Source of the DNA: a virus | DNA: 22,760 bases | Strand: one strand, 5' to 3' | Virus record (IMG/VR): IMGVR_UViG_3300031857_001486 | Location: 1 to 22,760 of that record | Shown: positions 5,082 through 11,925 of the stretch, piece after piece | How the letters are laid out: each line of letters starts with the position of its first letter | Numbering within the stretch: the first letter of the stretch is position 1 | Notes under the pieces: generated by a model | Told to the model about the DNA's origin: nothing | The model's input: the letters and a program-made list of their open reading frames with translations, nothing else | Databases searched by the model: none | Program-made: the position numbers and the translations under genes

Positions 5082-5671
5082 GCTTCTTTATTGGCGACAT
5101 AGATATTTTAGAGGATGAACGATTAACTCCTAACGATAAGTTGGTTTATTTTGCTTTAGCTTGTTACATGAATAGAGCCACCGGAACTTGTTTTCCGCGT
5201 ATGGCTACAATCGCAAAGCGTGTAGGGATTTCCAGATGCGCAGTAAGTCGTGCAATTACCCACCTGCAAAGCCTAAAAATCATTAGTAAAAAACGCCTAG
5301 CCTCTACAAATGAATATTCTCTGGAGCGTCAAAATTTACTATTAAAATCAAATAGAATTAGAGAGATGTCGCTAAAAGCTACAACTGATGTAGCTAATAG
5401 CTCCATATTAATAAAACCAAATATATATAATCAAAATAGCGGGTATAAAAAATATAACAATTACAAAGACGCTAATTATTCAAATAGGGGGGGTCTGATA
5501 GACTCTGTAAATATAACTATCAAATATAATAACAAAGATTTGAAGTTAATTGGTACAGAAGGTTTAGAAGAATTTTACAAAGACAAGGAAGGCAAGCGCT
5601 ACCGAAAAAATAAGCTTAATAATAACATAGTTGAGATCACAGAGCATAGAAGGAAAAAAGATGCGATTTGA
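5078..5671 (+). CDS. HTH replication-initiator-like protein
   Basis: I start at ATG 5078 (197 aa), which gives the ATGA overlap and has GGGG about 8 bases upstream; a further-upstream TTG at 5054 is less likely. Residues 14-72 form a winged helix-turn-helix of the HTH_36 type seen at the N-terminus of phage replication initiators: LTPNDKLVYFALACY, CFPRMATIAKRVG, SRCAVSRAITHLQSLKII. The second half is rich in N, K and Y, looks flexible, and ends in charged residues. In lambdoid phages the gene at this position (O) binds an origin inside its own coding sequence; that analogy is inference. A transcriptional role is the alternative. Confidence 0.68.
   Translation: MSFFIGDIDILEDERLTPNDKLVYFALACYMNRATGTCFPRMATIAKRVGISRCAVSRAITHLQSLKIISKKRLASTNEYSLERQNLLLKSNRIREMSLKATTDVANSSILIKPNIYNQNSGYKKYNNYKDANYSNRGGLIDSVNITIKYNNKDLKLIGTEGLEEFYKDKEGKRYRKNKLNNNIVEITEHRRKKDAI
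5450..5533. repeat. AT-rich near-repeats inside the replication-type gene
   Basis: AAATATAAC occurs at 5450-5458 and 5509-5517, and AAATATAATAAC at 5522-5533, within the low-complexity N/K-rich half of the HTH protein gene. A run of seven G lies between them (5487-5493). The layout resembles an AT-rich unwinding region inside an initiator gene, but the repeats are short and codons for N, K, Y and I would create them anyway. Confidence 0.25.
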
Positions 5672-6080
5672 TTTTGATTATACCTGGAAGCTGATTAATA
5701 TATTTGAGTTTGCTGCACGCGCTGATCGTTTGATGCCTGGACCAAAAAAACCCTCTTCTCCTTCAATGTATAAAATTTTGGATGTCATACACGATAAAAG
5801 CGATCATGGACTCTATAGACCAGGCGTTATTCGTTTAAAGGCTAGTGGTAAAATGATTGAGTGTTTTGAATTAGCCATAGATTTACTGTTAATGCTTACA
5901 ACTGAACAGCGACAAATAATATGGTCAAGAGCCAATAACTTTTCTTATGCTGAGATTGGAAAAATGCTTGGTATTGAGAGGCGAAAAGTTAAAAGGCTTT
6001 ATTTGGATGCTCTGTTTGATTGTGAGGGTAAAATTAAGAAGGATAAAGATTTGCTTGCCAAAGTTGACAAAATTCACTAG
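5661..6080 (+). CDS. DUF6362-like HTH protein
   Basis: The start is taken at ATG 5661 (139 aa) because AGAAGGA lies 7 bases upstream, rather than at an earlier TTG (5631). The layout matches the DUF6362 family of alphaproteobacterial phages: a LYRPGVIRLKASG segment mid-protein, a helix ending LTTEQRQIIWSRAN, then NFSYAEIGKMLGIERRKVKRLYLDAL, a sigma-region-4-like helix-turn-helix. The protein should bind DNA; its target is unknown, and late-gene activation is possible given its place before the packaging genes. It overlaps the end of the previous gene by 11 bases. Confidence 0.72.
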   Translation: MRFDFDYTWKLINIFEFAARADRLMPGPKKPSSPSMYKILDVIHDKSDHGLYRPGVIRLKASGKMIECFELAIDLLLMLTTEQRQIIWSRANNFSYAEIGKMLGIERRKVKRLYLDALFDCEGKIKKDKDLLAKVDKIH

Positions 6081-6107
6081 GCAAATCAAATATAATTGTT
6101 TTGTAGT

Positions 6108-6356
6108 ATGCCTGGACATAATAAACAGTTACAACAATGCGAGAGCATAGCACGAAGCACCAAAGTAAGATGTAGAGCCAAAGGCTGGCTTAAAAAAAAT
6201 TCAAATAAATATAGATGCAAAAATCATGGTGGACTTTGTAAAGGTCAAGTTACTTTGCAAGGTAAGATTAAAGCATTAAAAAATTTAGTTAACTTTAGAA
6301 ATAAAACAGACTTAGAAATTGAAAATTATGTTAGACAAAGAATTGGAAATAATTGA
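6108..6356 (+). CDS. HGGxSTG-like small Cys/His protein
   Basis: An 82-aa basic protein. It has QCESIARSTKVRCRAKGW, then YRCKNHGGLCKG, matching the C...C...C-x2-HGGxxxG layout of the small phage proteins known as HGGxSTG domain proteins (here HGGLCKG). The cysteines and histidine suggest a zinc site. These proteins often sit directly before the small terminase, as here. Function in the family is unknown. ATG 6108 is preferred over an upstream TTG (6096), though neither has a good ribosome binding site. The end overlaps the small terminase by 29 bases. Confidence 0.72.
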   Translation: MPGHNKQLQQCESIARSTKVRCRAKGWLKKNSNKYRCKNHGGLCKGQVTLQGKIKALKNLVNFRNKTDLEIENYVRQRIGNN

Positions 6357-6741
6357 AAAGTTAGAGAACGGGGAAACATTAACTAGAATAGCAAAAGAAA
6401 AAGGTTTCCCATCGCTCTCACAAATTTATAAATGTATGCGTTCTGATGACGCTTTACATAGAAGAATTACAAAGGCTAGAGAAGTAGGCAGCTATTCGCA
6501 TCTTGATAAAATACAAGATATGTTATCAGAGCCACAGGACCCTAAATATTTTCAACAACAGAGAGAAGCCGCTCATCATGCAAGATGGTTAGCGTCTAAA
6601 TTATTAAGCAATACTTTTGGCGATAAAGTTAAATCAGAAATTAAACAAGATCAAAAAATAACTATTTCTTGGAAGTCTAATAAGAAGCCAGAGATAGAAG
6701 ATAAAGCTGTAGAAACCTCATTATTGGCTGAGTCAAAATAG
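6328..6741 (+). CDS. terS: Terminase small subunit (Sf6 gp1-like)
   Basis: A 137-aa protein with the features of Sf6-type small terminases. An N-terminal HTH-like part reads LENGETLTRIAKEKGFPSLSQIYKCM, followed by HRRITKAREVGSYSHLDKI. A C-terminal oligomerisation part has REAAHHARWLASKLLSNTFGDKVKSEI, equivalent to the widespread WLasKl...yGDk motif. It recognises the packaging start on phage DNA and regulates the large subunit. ATG 6328 is chosen over TTG 6319. It is separated from the large subunit by about 1.6 kb of small genes, where adjacency is usual. Confidence 0.9.
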   Translation: MLDKELEIIEKLENGETLTRIAKEKGFPSLSQIYKCMRSDDALHRRITKAREVGSYSHLDKIQDMLSEPQDPKYFQQQREAAHHARWLASKLLSNTFGDKVKSEIKQDQKITISWKSNKKPEIEDKAVETSLLAESK

Positions 6742-6755
6742 CGCATTAACATTCT

Positions 6756-6797
6756 TGTCAATACATGTTGACAGATTGGCATACGCTATGTTATTAA
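6756..6797 (+). promoter_or_regulatory. Cassette promoter with overlapping dyad
   Basis: TTGACA at 6768-6773 is a perfect -35; TATTAA at 6792-6797 follows after 18 bases as a moderate -10. TGTCAA (6756-6761) and TTGACA (6768-6773) form a perfect 6-bp inverted repeat with a 6-base spacer, so the -35 is half of the dyad. The half-site resembles those at the leftward operator but points the other way. The promoter lies just after the small terminase gene and about 30 bases before the DUF2958 gene. Confidence 0.6.
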
Positions 6798-6828
6798 TAA
6801 TTATCAACTTAACAAAGGAGATAATTAA

Positions 6829-7137
6829 ATGAAACTACTAACAAAACAACACTACGATCAGTTAGTTAAAAATAATAAAGAACAAGACGGCTCAAAAGAT
6901 TTTAAAGCTGTAGTTAAAATTTTTAACCCAACAGGTATTGGTACTTGGTATTTATCAGAACTAAATCCAGAAACAAATATTGCTTTTGGATTAGCTAAAT
7001 TACACGAAGAAGAATTTGGCTATACTTCACTTGATGAACTAAAAGAATTTAAAGGAACTTTTGGATTAGGTGTTGAAAGAGATACTTCTTTTCCAATAAA
7101 CAAATATTCTTTGGAAGAATGTAAGGAGTTAAGATAA
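6829..7137 (+). CDS. DUF2958 family protein
   Basis: A 102-aa protein that fits DUF2958 along its length: MKLLTKQHYDQLVKN at the start, DFKAVVKIFNPTGIGTWYLSEL, FGLAKLHEEEFGYTSLDEL and a final GTFGLGVERDTSF. The family is common on plasmids and phages; its function is not established. An excellent ribosome binding site (AAAGGAG) lies 8 bases before ATG. It is the first gene of a cassette with its own promoter placed between the two terminase genes, the usual mark of an accessory insertion. Confidence 0.88.
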   Translation: MKLLTKQHYDQLVKNNKEQDGSKDFKAVVKIFNPTGIGTWYLSELNPETNIAFGLAKLHEEEFGYTSLDELKEFKGTFGLGVERDTSFPINKYSLEECKELR

Positions 7138-7140
7138 TGA
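7118..7140 (+). repeat. 23-base exact repeat, copy 1 (ribosome binding site block)
   Basis: These 23 bases, running from AATGTAAGGAGTT to the ATGA of the next gene, recur exactly at 7477-7499. In this copy the sequence encodes the end of the DUF2958 protein; in the other it is read in a different frame across a stop. Each copy supplies AAGGAG and an overlapping TAATGA restart for the following gene. Confidence 0.85.
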
Positions 7141-7304
7141 AAAACAAAAAAACAAAAACTTTTTCATCATTACCTGTAAAGAAAAATATAATAGATATTC
7201 CAATACTTGAAAAAATTGGTTTCAAAAAAATACCAAGTGATGATGGTTTTGTTATGTATGAATTAACTCCATCAAGACTTAGTCAACCAAAGGAAAAAGC
7301 ATGA
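7137..7304 (+). CDS. Hypothetical protein, 55 aa
   Basis: A short lysine-rich protein (MKNKKTKTFSSLPVKK, then a mixed segment ending PSRLSQPKEKA). Its ATG shares one base with the stop of the DUF2958 gene and has AAGGAG ten bases upstream. It ends in an ATGA overlap with the next gene at 7301. Those junctions are the main support. No family recognised. Confidence 0.6.
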   Translation: MKNKKTKTFSSLPVKKNIIDIPILEKIGFKKIPSDDGFVMYELTPSRLSQPKEKA

Positions 7305-7483
7305 TTAAACAAATTACAGAAAAGTTTAAATGTACTGGAGCTATAGAAGCAGGTTATTCTGTAAAGGTGCAAGTCAGCAGAACCGGAGCAACTAAAGAAG
7401 AAGCATTAAAAAATCTTTTAGCTGTGTTCCCAAAAGCACAACCAGTTTTTCCTTCAAAAGATTTTCATTATTCGGAAATGTAA
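7301..7483 (+). CDS. Hypothetical protein, 60 aa
   Basis: A small protein of unknown family, with a likely strand-helix-strand layout (AGYSVKVQVSRTGATKEEALKNLLAVF). AAGGAAAAAGC upstream supplies a ribosome binding site. The first 16 bases of the gene are repeated exactly at the start of the 28-aa peptide gene (7496-7511), part of a local duplication. It overlaps the previous gene by ATGA. Confidence 0.6.
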   Translation: MIKQITEKFKCTGAIEAGYSVKVQVSRTGATKEEALKNLLAVFPKAQPVFPSKDFHYSEM

Positions 7484-7499
7484 GGAGTTAAGATAATGA
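7477..7499 (+). repeat. 23-base exact repeat, copy 2
   Basis: An exact copy of 7118-7140, 359 bases downstream. Here it spans the stop of the 60-aa gene and the start of the 28-aa peptide gene. The two copies are read in different frames upstream of the restart, so shared protein sequence cannot explain the identity; recent duplication of the DNA can. Confidence 0.85.
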
Positions 7500-7582
7500 T
7501 TAAACAAATTATAGAAGGTTTAGCTTTCTCTTTTACTTTAATTGCAGGCATAACATTAATATTAATCCTGGGGGTGCTATGA
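7496..7582 (+). CDS. 28-aa membrane peptide
   Basis: MIKQIIEGLA followed by a hydrophobic helix (FSFTLIAGITLILILGVL) to the stop. AAGGAG precedes the ATG, whose A is shared with an in-frame TAA. The start region duplicates that of the 60-aa gene while the rest is unrelated, so it looks like a chimera made by duplication. It ends in an ATGA overlap with the next gene. Function unknown. Confidence 0.55.
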   Translation: MIKQIIEGLAFSFTLIAGITLILILGVL

Positions 7583-7734
7583 ATAACGACAAGAATAATA
7601 CTAAAAGCTTTGGAAGGCATCTTGAGCCTTTAAAGCCAGAGACCAAAACGTTTGAGCAAGAAGTTCAAGAATATTTAGAAGAGCAGCTTGGTCAAGAAAT
7701 TGAAAACCTAAAAGTTTATAAAAGCTATAACTAA
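7579..7734 (+). CDS. Hypothetical protein, 51 aa
   Basis: A short acidic, helical protein (KTFEQEVQEYLEEQLGQEIENLKVYK). A GGGGG just upstream is the likely ribosome binding site, and the ATGA overlap with the membrane peptide supports translation. No family recognised. The DNA after the stop continues with a lysine-rich reading in the +1 frame that has no start codon of its own. Confidence 0.5.
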   Translation: MNNDKNNTKSFGRHLEPLKPETKTFEQEVQEYLEEQLGQEIENLKVYKSYN

Positions 7735-7775
7735 GAAAACCAAAGACAAAAAGAAAAAGATTACTAAAAAGAAAA

Positions 7776-7964
7776 ATGCCAGATTGTTTTAAATACGCTG
7801 AATATTATCACGAACCTTTGCTAAAAGAATTTGGTTTACCTTCTGAACAGACTAGAAAAGTTGCATGTAATTCATTGAACGTGCAGAGTTCCGCGCGCGT
7901 GTCATGGGTTTCGGCTTCATTTAATTTCTTTAAACACACAACAAACACACAATACATTAAATAA
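7776..7964 (+). CDS. Doubtful small ORF, 62 aa
   Basis: The first 35 or so codons (MPDCFKYAEYYHEPLLKEFG) look like normal protein and codon use, but the second half crosses the GC-rich block and a CA-repeat and becomes serine-, asparagine- and threonine-rich without pattern. There is no ribosome binding site and no overlap with neighbours. It may be a truncated gene whose 3' part was replaced, or a chance frame. Confidence 0.3.
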   Translation: MPDCFKYAEYYHEPLLKEFGLPSEQTRKVACNSLNVQSSARVSWVSASFNFFKHTTNTQYIK

Positions 7965-8056
7965 ACGCTGCTATTATTATCATGCCTATAGGTTTCCTAC
8001 CTGCGAGTATGAATTAGAGCTGCCTTTTTGATTTTGCCTGGCTGTTTTTAAGAAAA

Positions 8057-8077
8057 TTTTGGGGGGTATACCCAAAA
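8057..8077. promoter_or_regulatory. G/C palindrome of unknown role before terL
   Basis: GGGTATACCC (8064-8073) is a perfect 10-bp palindrome, and an alternative pairing uses TTTTGGG (8057-8063) with CCCAAAA (8071-8077). It is preceded by AAAA and followed by AAAAAA, so it does not look like a rho-independent terminator in the forward direction. It could be a binding or cutting site for the packaging enzyme. Confidence 0.35.
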
Positions 8078-8142
8078 AACAACGCGCAACTTCTACTACA
8101 TATATATTGGGACTACCACCCACACAGACACACACAGACATT

Positions 8143-8346
8143 ATGAAAGACAAAATAATAGAAGTTGAAAATAAATTACAGTCGCTGGTCTTTATAGACG
8201 AAGAGACTAACGCAATAGTAATTCATGTATATGGATTTAGTGAGAGAGAGATCGCATTAGATTTTGCAGCTAAAATGTTAAAGAAGGCTGGAGTTAATTA
8301 TACCCCGCTACAAGATTTATTTAATTTACCACAGACCCTTAACTAA
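8143..8346 (+). CDS. Hypothetical protein directly before terL
   Basis: A 67-aa protein from ATG 8143; a TTG at 8059 would add a meaningless N-terminal part translated from the palindrome and CA-repeat. It has a likely helix-strand-strand-helix layout (NAIVIHVYGFSEREIALDFAAKMLKKAG). The stop shares one base with the start of terL (TAATG), so coupling is likely. No family recognised and no clear ribosome binding site. Confidence 0.6.
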   Translation: MKDKIIEVENKLQSLVFIDEETNAIVIHVYGFSEREIALDFAAKMLKKAGVNYTPLQDLFNLPQTLN

Positions 8347-9656
8347 TGTTTAATATAGAGCCGGTAAAAAATACCACTATAGAACTAGATTATGACCCAA
8401 GACCGCAACAGGAATTGTTGCATAACAAATTAGAAAAGCACAGATTTGCGGTTCTAAATTGCCACCGCAGATTTGGTAAAACAGTTGCAATCTTAAATCA
8501 TCTTATAAGAGCTGCACTAAACCACCCGCTGCCAAACCCAAGATTTGCGTATATAGCGCCAACTTATAAGCAAGCTAAGAACGTAGCCTGGGATTATATT
8601 AAACAATTTACCGCTTCAATTCCTGGAGTTAAATATAACGAAACGGAATTAAGATGTGATCTACCGAATGGTTCAAGAATAACTCTGTTATCTTCGGAGA
8701 ACCCCGATAGTTTACGAGGAATATTTTTAGATGGTGTTTGTATAGATGAGGCAGCTCAAATAGCTCCTAAGCTATGGAATGAGATTATAAGACCCGCTTT
8801 ATCAGACAGAAAAGGATTTTGTTATTTTATCGGTACTCCTGCCGGTATGAATAATTTTTTTTACGATATTTACCAATACGCTTTAAAAGACCCCGAGTGG
8901 TTAACATTTACAGCTCCAGTTAGCGAAACAAAGCTAATTGATGAAAAAGAATTGCAAGCTGCTAAAGACCAAATGGGAGAGGCAAAGTATAAGCAAGAAT
9001 TTGAATGTGATTGGATTGCAAATATAGAAGGTTCTATTTATGGAAACTTAATTGCAGATTCAGAAAAGAATAATAGATTAACCAAGATTGAATATGACCC
9101 AGCACTCCCAGTAGATACCGCATGGGATTTGGGACATGCTGATAGTACCGCTATTATATTTTTTCAAAAGCTTGGCAATACAATTAGAATTATAGATTAC
9201 TACGAAAACAATCGTGAAGGCTTACCGCACTACATTAGTCTTTTAAATAAAAAAGATTATGTTTACGGAAAACATTATGCGCCACACGATATAGAGGTTA
9301 CAGAATTTTCTACAGGTAAGACAAGAAGGGAAGTAGCATATCAACTTGGTGTAAATTTTAAAATTTTACCAAAGCTACCTATTGAAGATGGAATACACGC
9401 CGCGAAAATGTTACTGCCGCGTTGTTATTTCAGTTTAGATAATACTAGACCATTAATAGACGCTCTTCGTCATTATCATAGAAGATACAATGAGAAGATG
9501 AAAATGTATCATGAGAAACCAATTCATGATTGGAGTTCACACGCTTGTGATGCTTTTCGTTACTTAGCGATTGCAATTGAAGAGTTGCCATCAAATACAA
9601 ACTTAAACAAATTATTCCCGAAAACAGATTCGGAATATTCAATACATGGAAGATAA
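8346..9656 (+). CDS. terL: Terminase large subunit
   Basis: The packaging motor and headful or cos nuclease, 436 aa. ATPase part: Walker A CHRRFGKT at residues 39-46, the aromatic-rich YIAPTYKQAK at 69-78, Walker B VCIDEA at 131-136 with the catalytic E135, and the coupling motif GTPAG at 163-167. Nuclease part: RNase-H-like acidic residues at AWDLGHADS (D261), PHD (D315) and HACDAF (D402). All essential motifs are present, so the protein should be active. Its start overlaps the previous stop by one base. It begins the virion-building part of the genome and is followed 3 bases later by the small paralogue pair. Confidence 0.96.
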   Translation: MFNIEPVKNTTIELDYDPRPQQELLHNKLEKHRFAVLNCHRRFGKTVAILNHLIRAALNHPLPNPRFAYIAPTYKQAKNVAWDYIKQFTASIPGVKYNETELRCDLPNGSRITLLSSENPDSLRGIFLDGVCIDEAAQIAPKLWNEIIRPALSDRKGFCYFIGTPAGMNNFFYDIYQYALKDPEWLTFTAPVSETKLIDEKELQAAKDQMGEAKYKQEFECDWIANIEGSIYGNLIADSEKNNRLTKIEYDPALPVDTAWDLGHADSTAIIFFQKLGNTIRIIDYYENNREGLPHYISLLNKKDYVYGKHYAPHDIEVTEFSTGKTRREVAYQLGVNFKILPKLPIEDGIHAAKMLLPRCYFSLDNTRPLIDALRHYHRRYNEKMKMYHEKPIHDWSSHACDAFRYLAIAIEELPSNTNLNKLFPKTDSEYSIHGR

Positions 9657-9659
9657 ATT

Positions 9660-9881
9660 ATGGGTTTCTTAATGCCAAAAATGCCAGCGATGCCGGCACC
9701 ACCAATAGCTCCTGCTGAGCCACCTGCATATAACGATGCGGAAAAGGCTGCAGAAGTTAAAAGAAAACTGGATGCAATTGAACGAAACAGAATGGGAAGA
9801 GAAAGTACAATATTAACTACTTACCAGGGGTTAGATAATCAAGATTTAACTACTGATAAGAAAACTTTGTTAGGAGCATAA
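9660..9881 (+). CDS. Small head-module protein, paralogue 1
   Basis: A 73-aa protein with a Met/Pro/Ala-rich N-terminal half (MPKMPAMPAPPIAPAEPPAY), a charged helix, and a C-terminal end containing GRESTILTTYQG and DKKTLLGA. The next gene shares that ending. Small proteins with this G-R-x-STILT...KTLLG tail are common between large terminase and portal in podophages, and their function is not established. The end could be a docking peptide for portal or capsid; this is inference. Confidence 0.7.
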   Translation: MGFLMPKMPAMPAPPIAPAEPPAYNDAEKAAEVKRKLDAIERNRMGRESTILTTYQGLDNQDLTTDKKTLLGA

Positions 9882-9882
9882 T

Positions 9883-10125
9883 ATGGGTGGAGTTATATCT
9901 GCGCCAATAAGAGCAGTTACGTCAGCGTTTAGTAAACCAACTACAGCACCAGCGCCAATAATTACGCCTACAAAAGCAGAAGTATCACAATCGCAAGCCG
10001 CAGCTGCTTCCGCTTTAGATGCTAAAAGACTTGTTAACGAACAGGGTAGAAGTTCAACAATACTTACAGGCTCACTTGGAGCAACAGATACTGTTGATAT
10101 TAAAAAAACATTACTAGGAAGTTAA
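9883..10125 (+). CDS. Small head-module protein, paralogue 2
   Basis: An 80-aa protein, alanine- and proline-rich at the start, ending GRSSTILTGSLG ... IKKTLLGS. The C-terminal 30 residues are clearly related to those of the preceding gene (STILT, K-K-TLLG) while the N-terminal parts differ. The start follows AGGAG and lies one base after the preceding stop; the portal begins one base after its own stop. A tandem duplication followed by divergence is the simplest origin. Confidence 0.7.
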   Translation: MGGVISAPIRAVTSAFSKPTTAPAPIITPTKAEVSQSQAAAASALDAKRLVNEQGRSSTILTGSLGATDTVDIKKTLLGS

Positions 10126-10126
10126 A

Positions 10127-11719
10127 ATGCCAATAAACAAAAAAGCAAAAGATATTTTAGATAGATATAGTTCTTTAAGAACTCAAAGACAAACTTGGGA
10201 GTCGCATTGGCAAGAAGTTGCAGATTATATGCTTCCTAGAAAAGCAGATATTACTAAATCAAGAAGTCAGGGAGATAAGAGAACAGAATTAATTTTTGAT
10301 GGTACAGCAACTCATTCTTTAGAATTGTTAGCAGCATCACTTCATGGAATGTTAACCTCAACTTCATCGCCATGGTTTTATTTAAAATTTAAAGATGACG
10401 AAGTTAATAGCGATGATGATGCAGTACAATGGTTAGAAAAATGTACTAGCTCAATGTATCAAGCTTTTAACCGATCAAATTTTCAACAAGAAATATTTGA
10501 ATTATATCACGATCTAATTGCTTTTGGTACAGCAGCATTATTTATATCTGAAGATAACGAAAACGATTTAAGATTTAAAAATATTCATATTTCAGAAATA
10601 TTTATTACTGAAAGCGAAACTGGAATTGTTGACAGCTTAACTAGAAAATTTAAATTAAAAGCAAGAAACATAACAAACATGTTTCCTAAAGCACAGCTTC
10701 CTAATGAATTAAAAAAATTAATTGAAAATTCTCCACAAGATGATGTTTCAATTATTCATAGTGTTTATCCTAATACAGAATATGCAGAACCAGGTTCATC
10801 TAAAAGATTTATTTCTTGTTATGTTCATGAAGCTTCAGGAGCATTGTTATCTGAAAAAGGATTTGCAGAATTTCCTTATGCAGTTCCAAGATATTTAAAA
10901 TCTTCAAACGAAATTTACGGAAGAAGTCCAGCAATGAACGCATTGCCAGATGTTAAAATGTTAAACACAATGTGTAAGACTTCTATTCGTGCAGCTCAAA
11001 AACAAATAGACCCACCTTTAATGGTTCCAGATGATGGTTTCTTAATGCCTATTAGAACTGTTCCAGGCGGTTTAAATTATTATAGATCAGGAACAAGAGA
11101 CAGAATTGAACCTTTAAACATTGGAGCTAACAATCCAGTTGGTAACCAAATGGAAGAACAAAGAAGAAAACAAGTTAGAGAAAACTTTTTTGTAGATCAG
11201 TTAATTACTTCTCAGGGTCAAACAATGACTGCAACAGAAGTGGTGCAGCGTAATGAAGAAAAAATGAGAATACTTGGTCCAGTTCTTGGCAGATTACAGT
11301 CTGAATTATTACAGCCACTTATTACTCGTTGTTTTAATATTTTAATGAGAAATAAAAAATTTCCAGAAATGCCTGCAATGTTAGGTAATACAAATATTGA
11401 AATTGAATATGTATCTCCATTAGCTAAAGCTCAAAAAACTGGAGAGCTGCAAGCATTAATGAGAGGCTTTGAGATATTTGGAAGTTTACAAAACGTTGCT
11501 CCTGTATTTGATTATTTAGATACAGATGCTGTAGTTACTTACATTAAAGACGTTTTAGGTTTCCCTGCAAAAATTTTGAAAACGAAGTCGCAAGTAGGAG
11601 CAATAAGAAAACAAAGACAAGCTGAACAGCAACAACAGATGCAATTACAACAAATGCAACAAGTTGCTCAAGCAGCTGGTCAAGCCGCTCCCGCTGCAAA
11701 AGTTTTAATGAATGAATAA
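10127..11719 (+). CDS. Portal / head-to-tail connector (T7 gp8-like)
   Basis: A 530-aa portal of the Head-tail_con family. Hallmarks are the N-terminal RYSSLRTQRQTWESHWQEVADYMLP, then FDGTATHSLELLAASLHGMLTS with SSPWFYLKF, and central GRSPAMNALPDVKMLN and KQIDPPLMVPDDG. TMTATEVVQR and LGRLQSELLQPLI come later. The last 45 residues are a glutamine-rich coiled-coil-like tail. A 12-mer of this protein forms the DNA channel at one capsid vertex and anchors the tail. Length matches the family. The 3' end overlaps the next gene by 8 bases. Confidence 0.95.
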   Translation: MPINKKAKDILDRYSSLRTQRQTWESHWQEVADYMLPRKADITKSRSQGDKRTELIFDGTATHSLELLAASLHGMLTSTSSPWFYLKFKDDEVNSDDDAVQWLEKCTSSMYQAFNRSNFQQEIFELYHDLIAFGTAALFISEDNENDLRFKNIHISEIFITESETGIVDSLTRKFKLKARNITNMFPKAQLPNELKKLIENSPQDDVSIIHSVYPNTEYAEPGSSKRFISCYVHEASGALLSEKGFAEFPYAVPRYLKSSNEIYGRSPAMNALPDVKMLNTMCKTSIRAAQKQIDPPLMVPDDGFLMPIRTVPGGLNYYRSGTRDRIEPLNIGANNPVGNQMEEQRRKQVRENFFVDQLITSQGQTMTATEVVQRNEEKMRILGPVLGRLQSELLQPLITRCFNILMRNKKFPEMPAMLGNTNIEIEYVSPLAKAQKTGELQALMRGFEIFGSLQNVAPVFDYLDTDAVVTYIKDVLGFPAKILKTKSQVGAIRKQRQAEQQQQMQLQQMQQVAQAAGQAAPAAKVLMNE

Positions 11720-11921
11720 AGAAATAAACGACAATATAAAAATATTTCAACGAGTTTTTAAATCCCCAGACGGCGAAAAAGTTTTGGAAGATTTAGAAAA
11801 GAGATGCAATGTTTTCACGACTTCTTTTAGTAACGACAGTCATGAAACTGCATTTAGAGAGGGACAACGTAGTGTTGTTCTTTTCATTAAATCAACACTC
11901 AAAAAACAACCAAAGGAGTAA
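11712..11921 (+). CDS. Bbp19-like phage protein
   Basis: A 69-aa protein with the layout of small proteins related to Bordetella phage Bbp19: FQRVFKSPDGEKVLEDLEKRC, then a loop, then ETAFREGQRSVVLFIKSTL. They lie between portal and scaffold in many podophages, exactly as here. Function unknown. The start overlaps the portal gene by 8 bases. Confidence 0.75.
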   Translation: MNKEINDNIKIFQRVFKSPDGEKVLEDLEKRCNVFTTSFSNDSHETAFREGQRSVVLFIKSTLKKQPKE

Positions 11922-11925
11922 ATAA

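Larger units (their letters stand above)
7735..8142. other. Gene-poor stretch before the large terminase
   Basis: About 400 bases with no convincing gene. It begins with A-rich DNA and holds one doubtful frame (7776-7964). A GC-rich block follows at 7878-7916 with an alternating CGCGCGCG (7892-7899), which stands out from the AT-rich surroundings. Two CA-repeat tracts lie at 7931-7950 and 8118-8137, and a GGGTATACCC palindrome at 8064-8073. Such a stretch beside terminase genes is a natural place for the packaging site, but no known cos or pac sequence is recognisable. No tRNA or terminator is seen. Confidence 0.5.

Noticed and set aside
7724-7791. Lysine-rich continuation in the +1 frame after the 51-aa gene, suggesting programmed frameshifting
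   Set aside because: There is no convincing slippery site or downstream structure, and A-rich DNA gives lysine-rich readings by chance.
8010-8045. Possible terminator ending in TTTTT before the palindrome
   Set aside because: Only three-base stems can be formed before the T run.
7931-8137. CA-rich tracts considered as a CRISPR array or origin iterons
   Set aside because: The units are 2-4 bases, of uneven length, and without spacers; simple low-complexity DNA.
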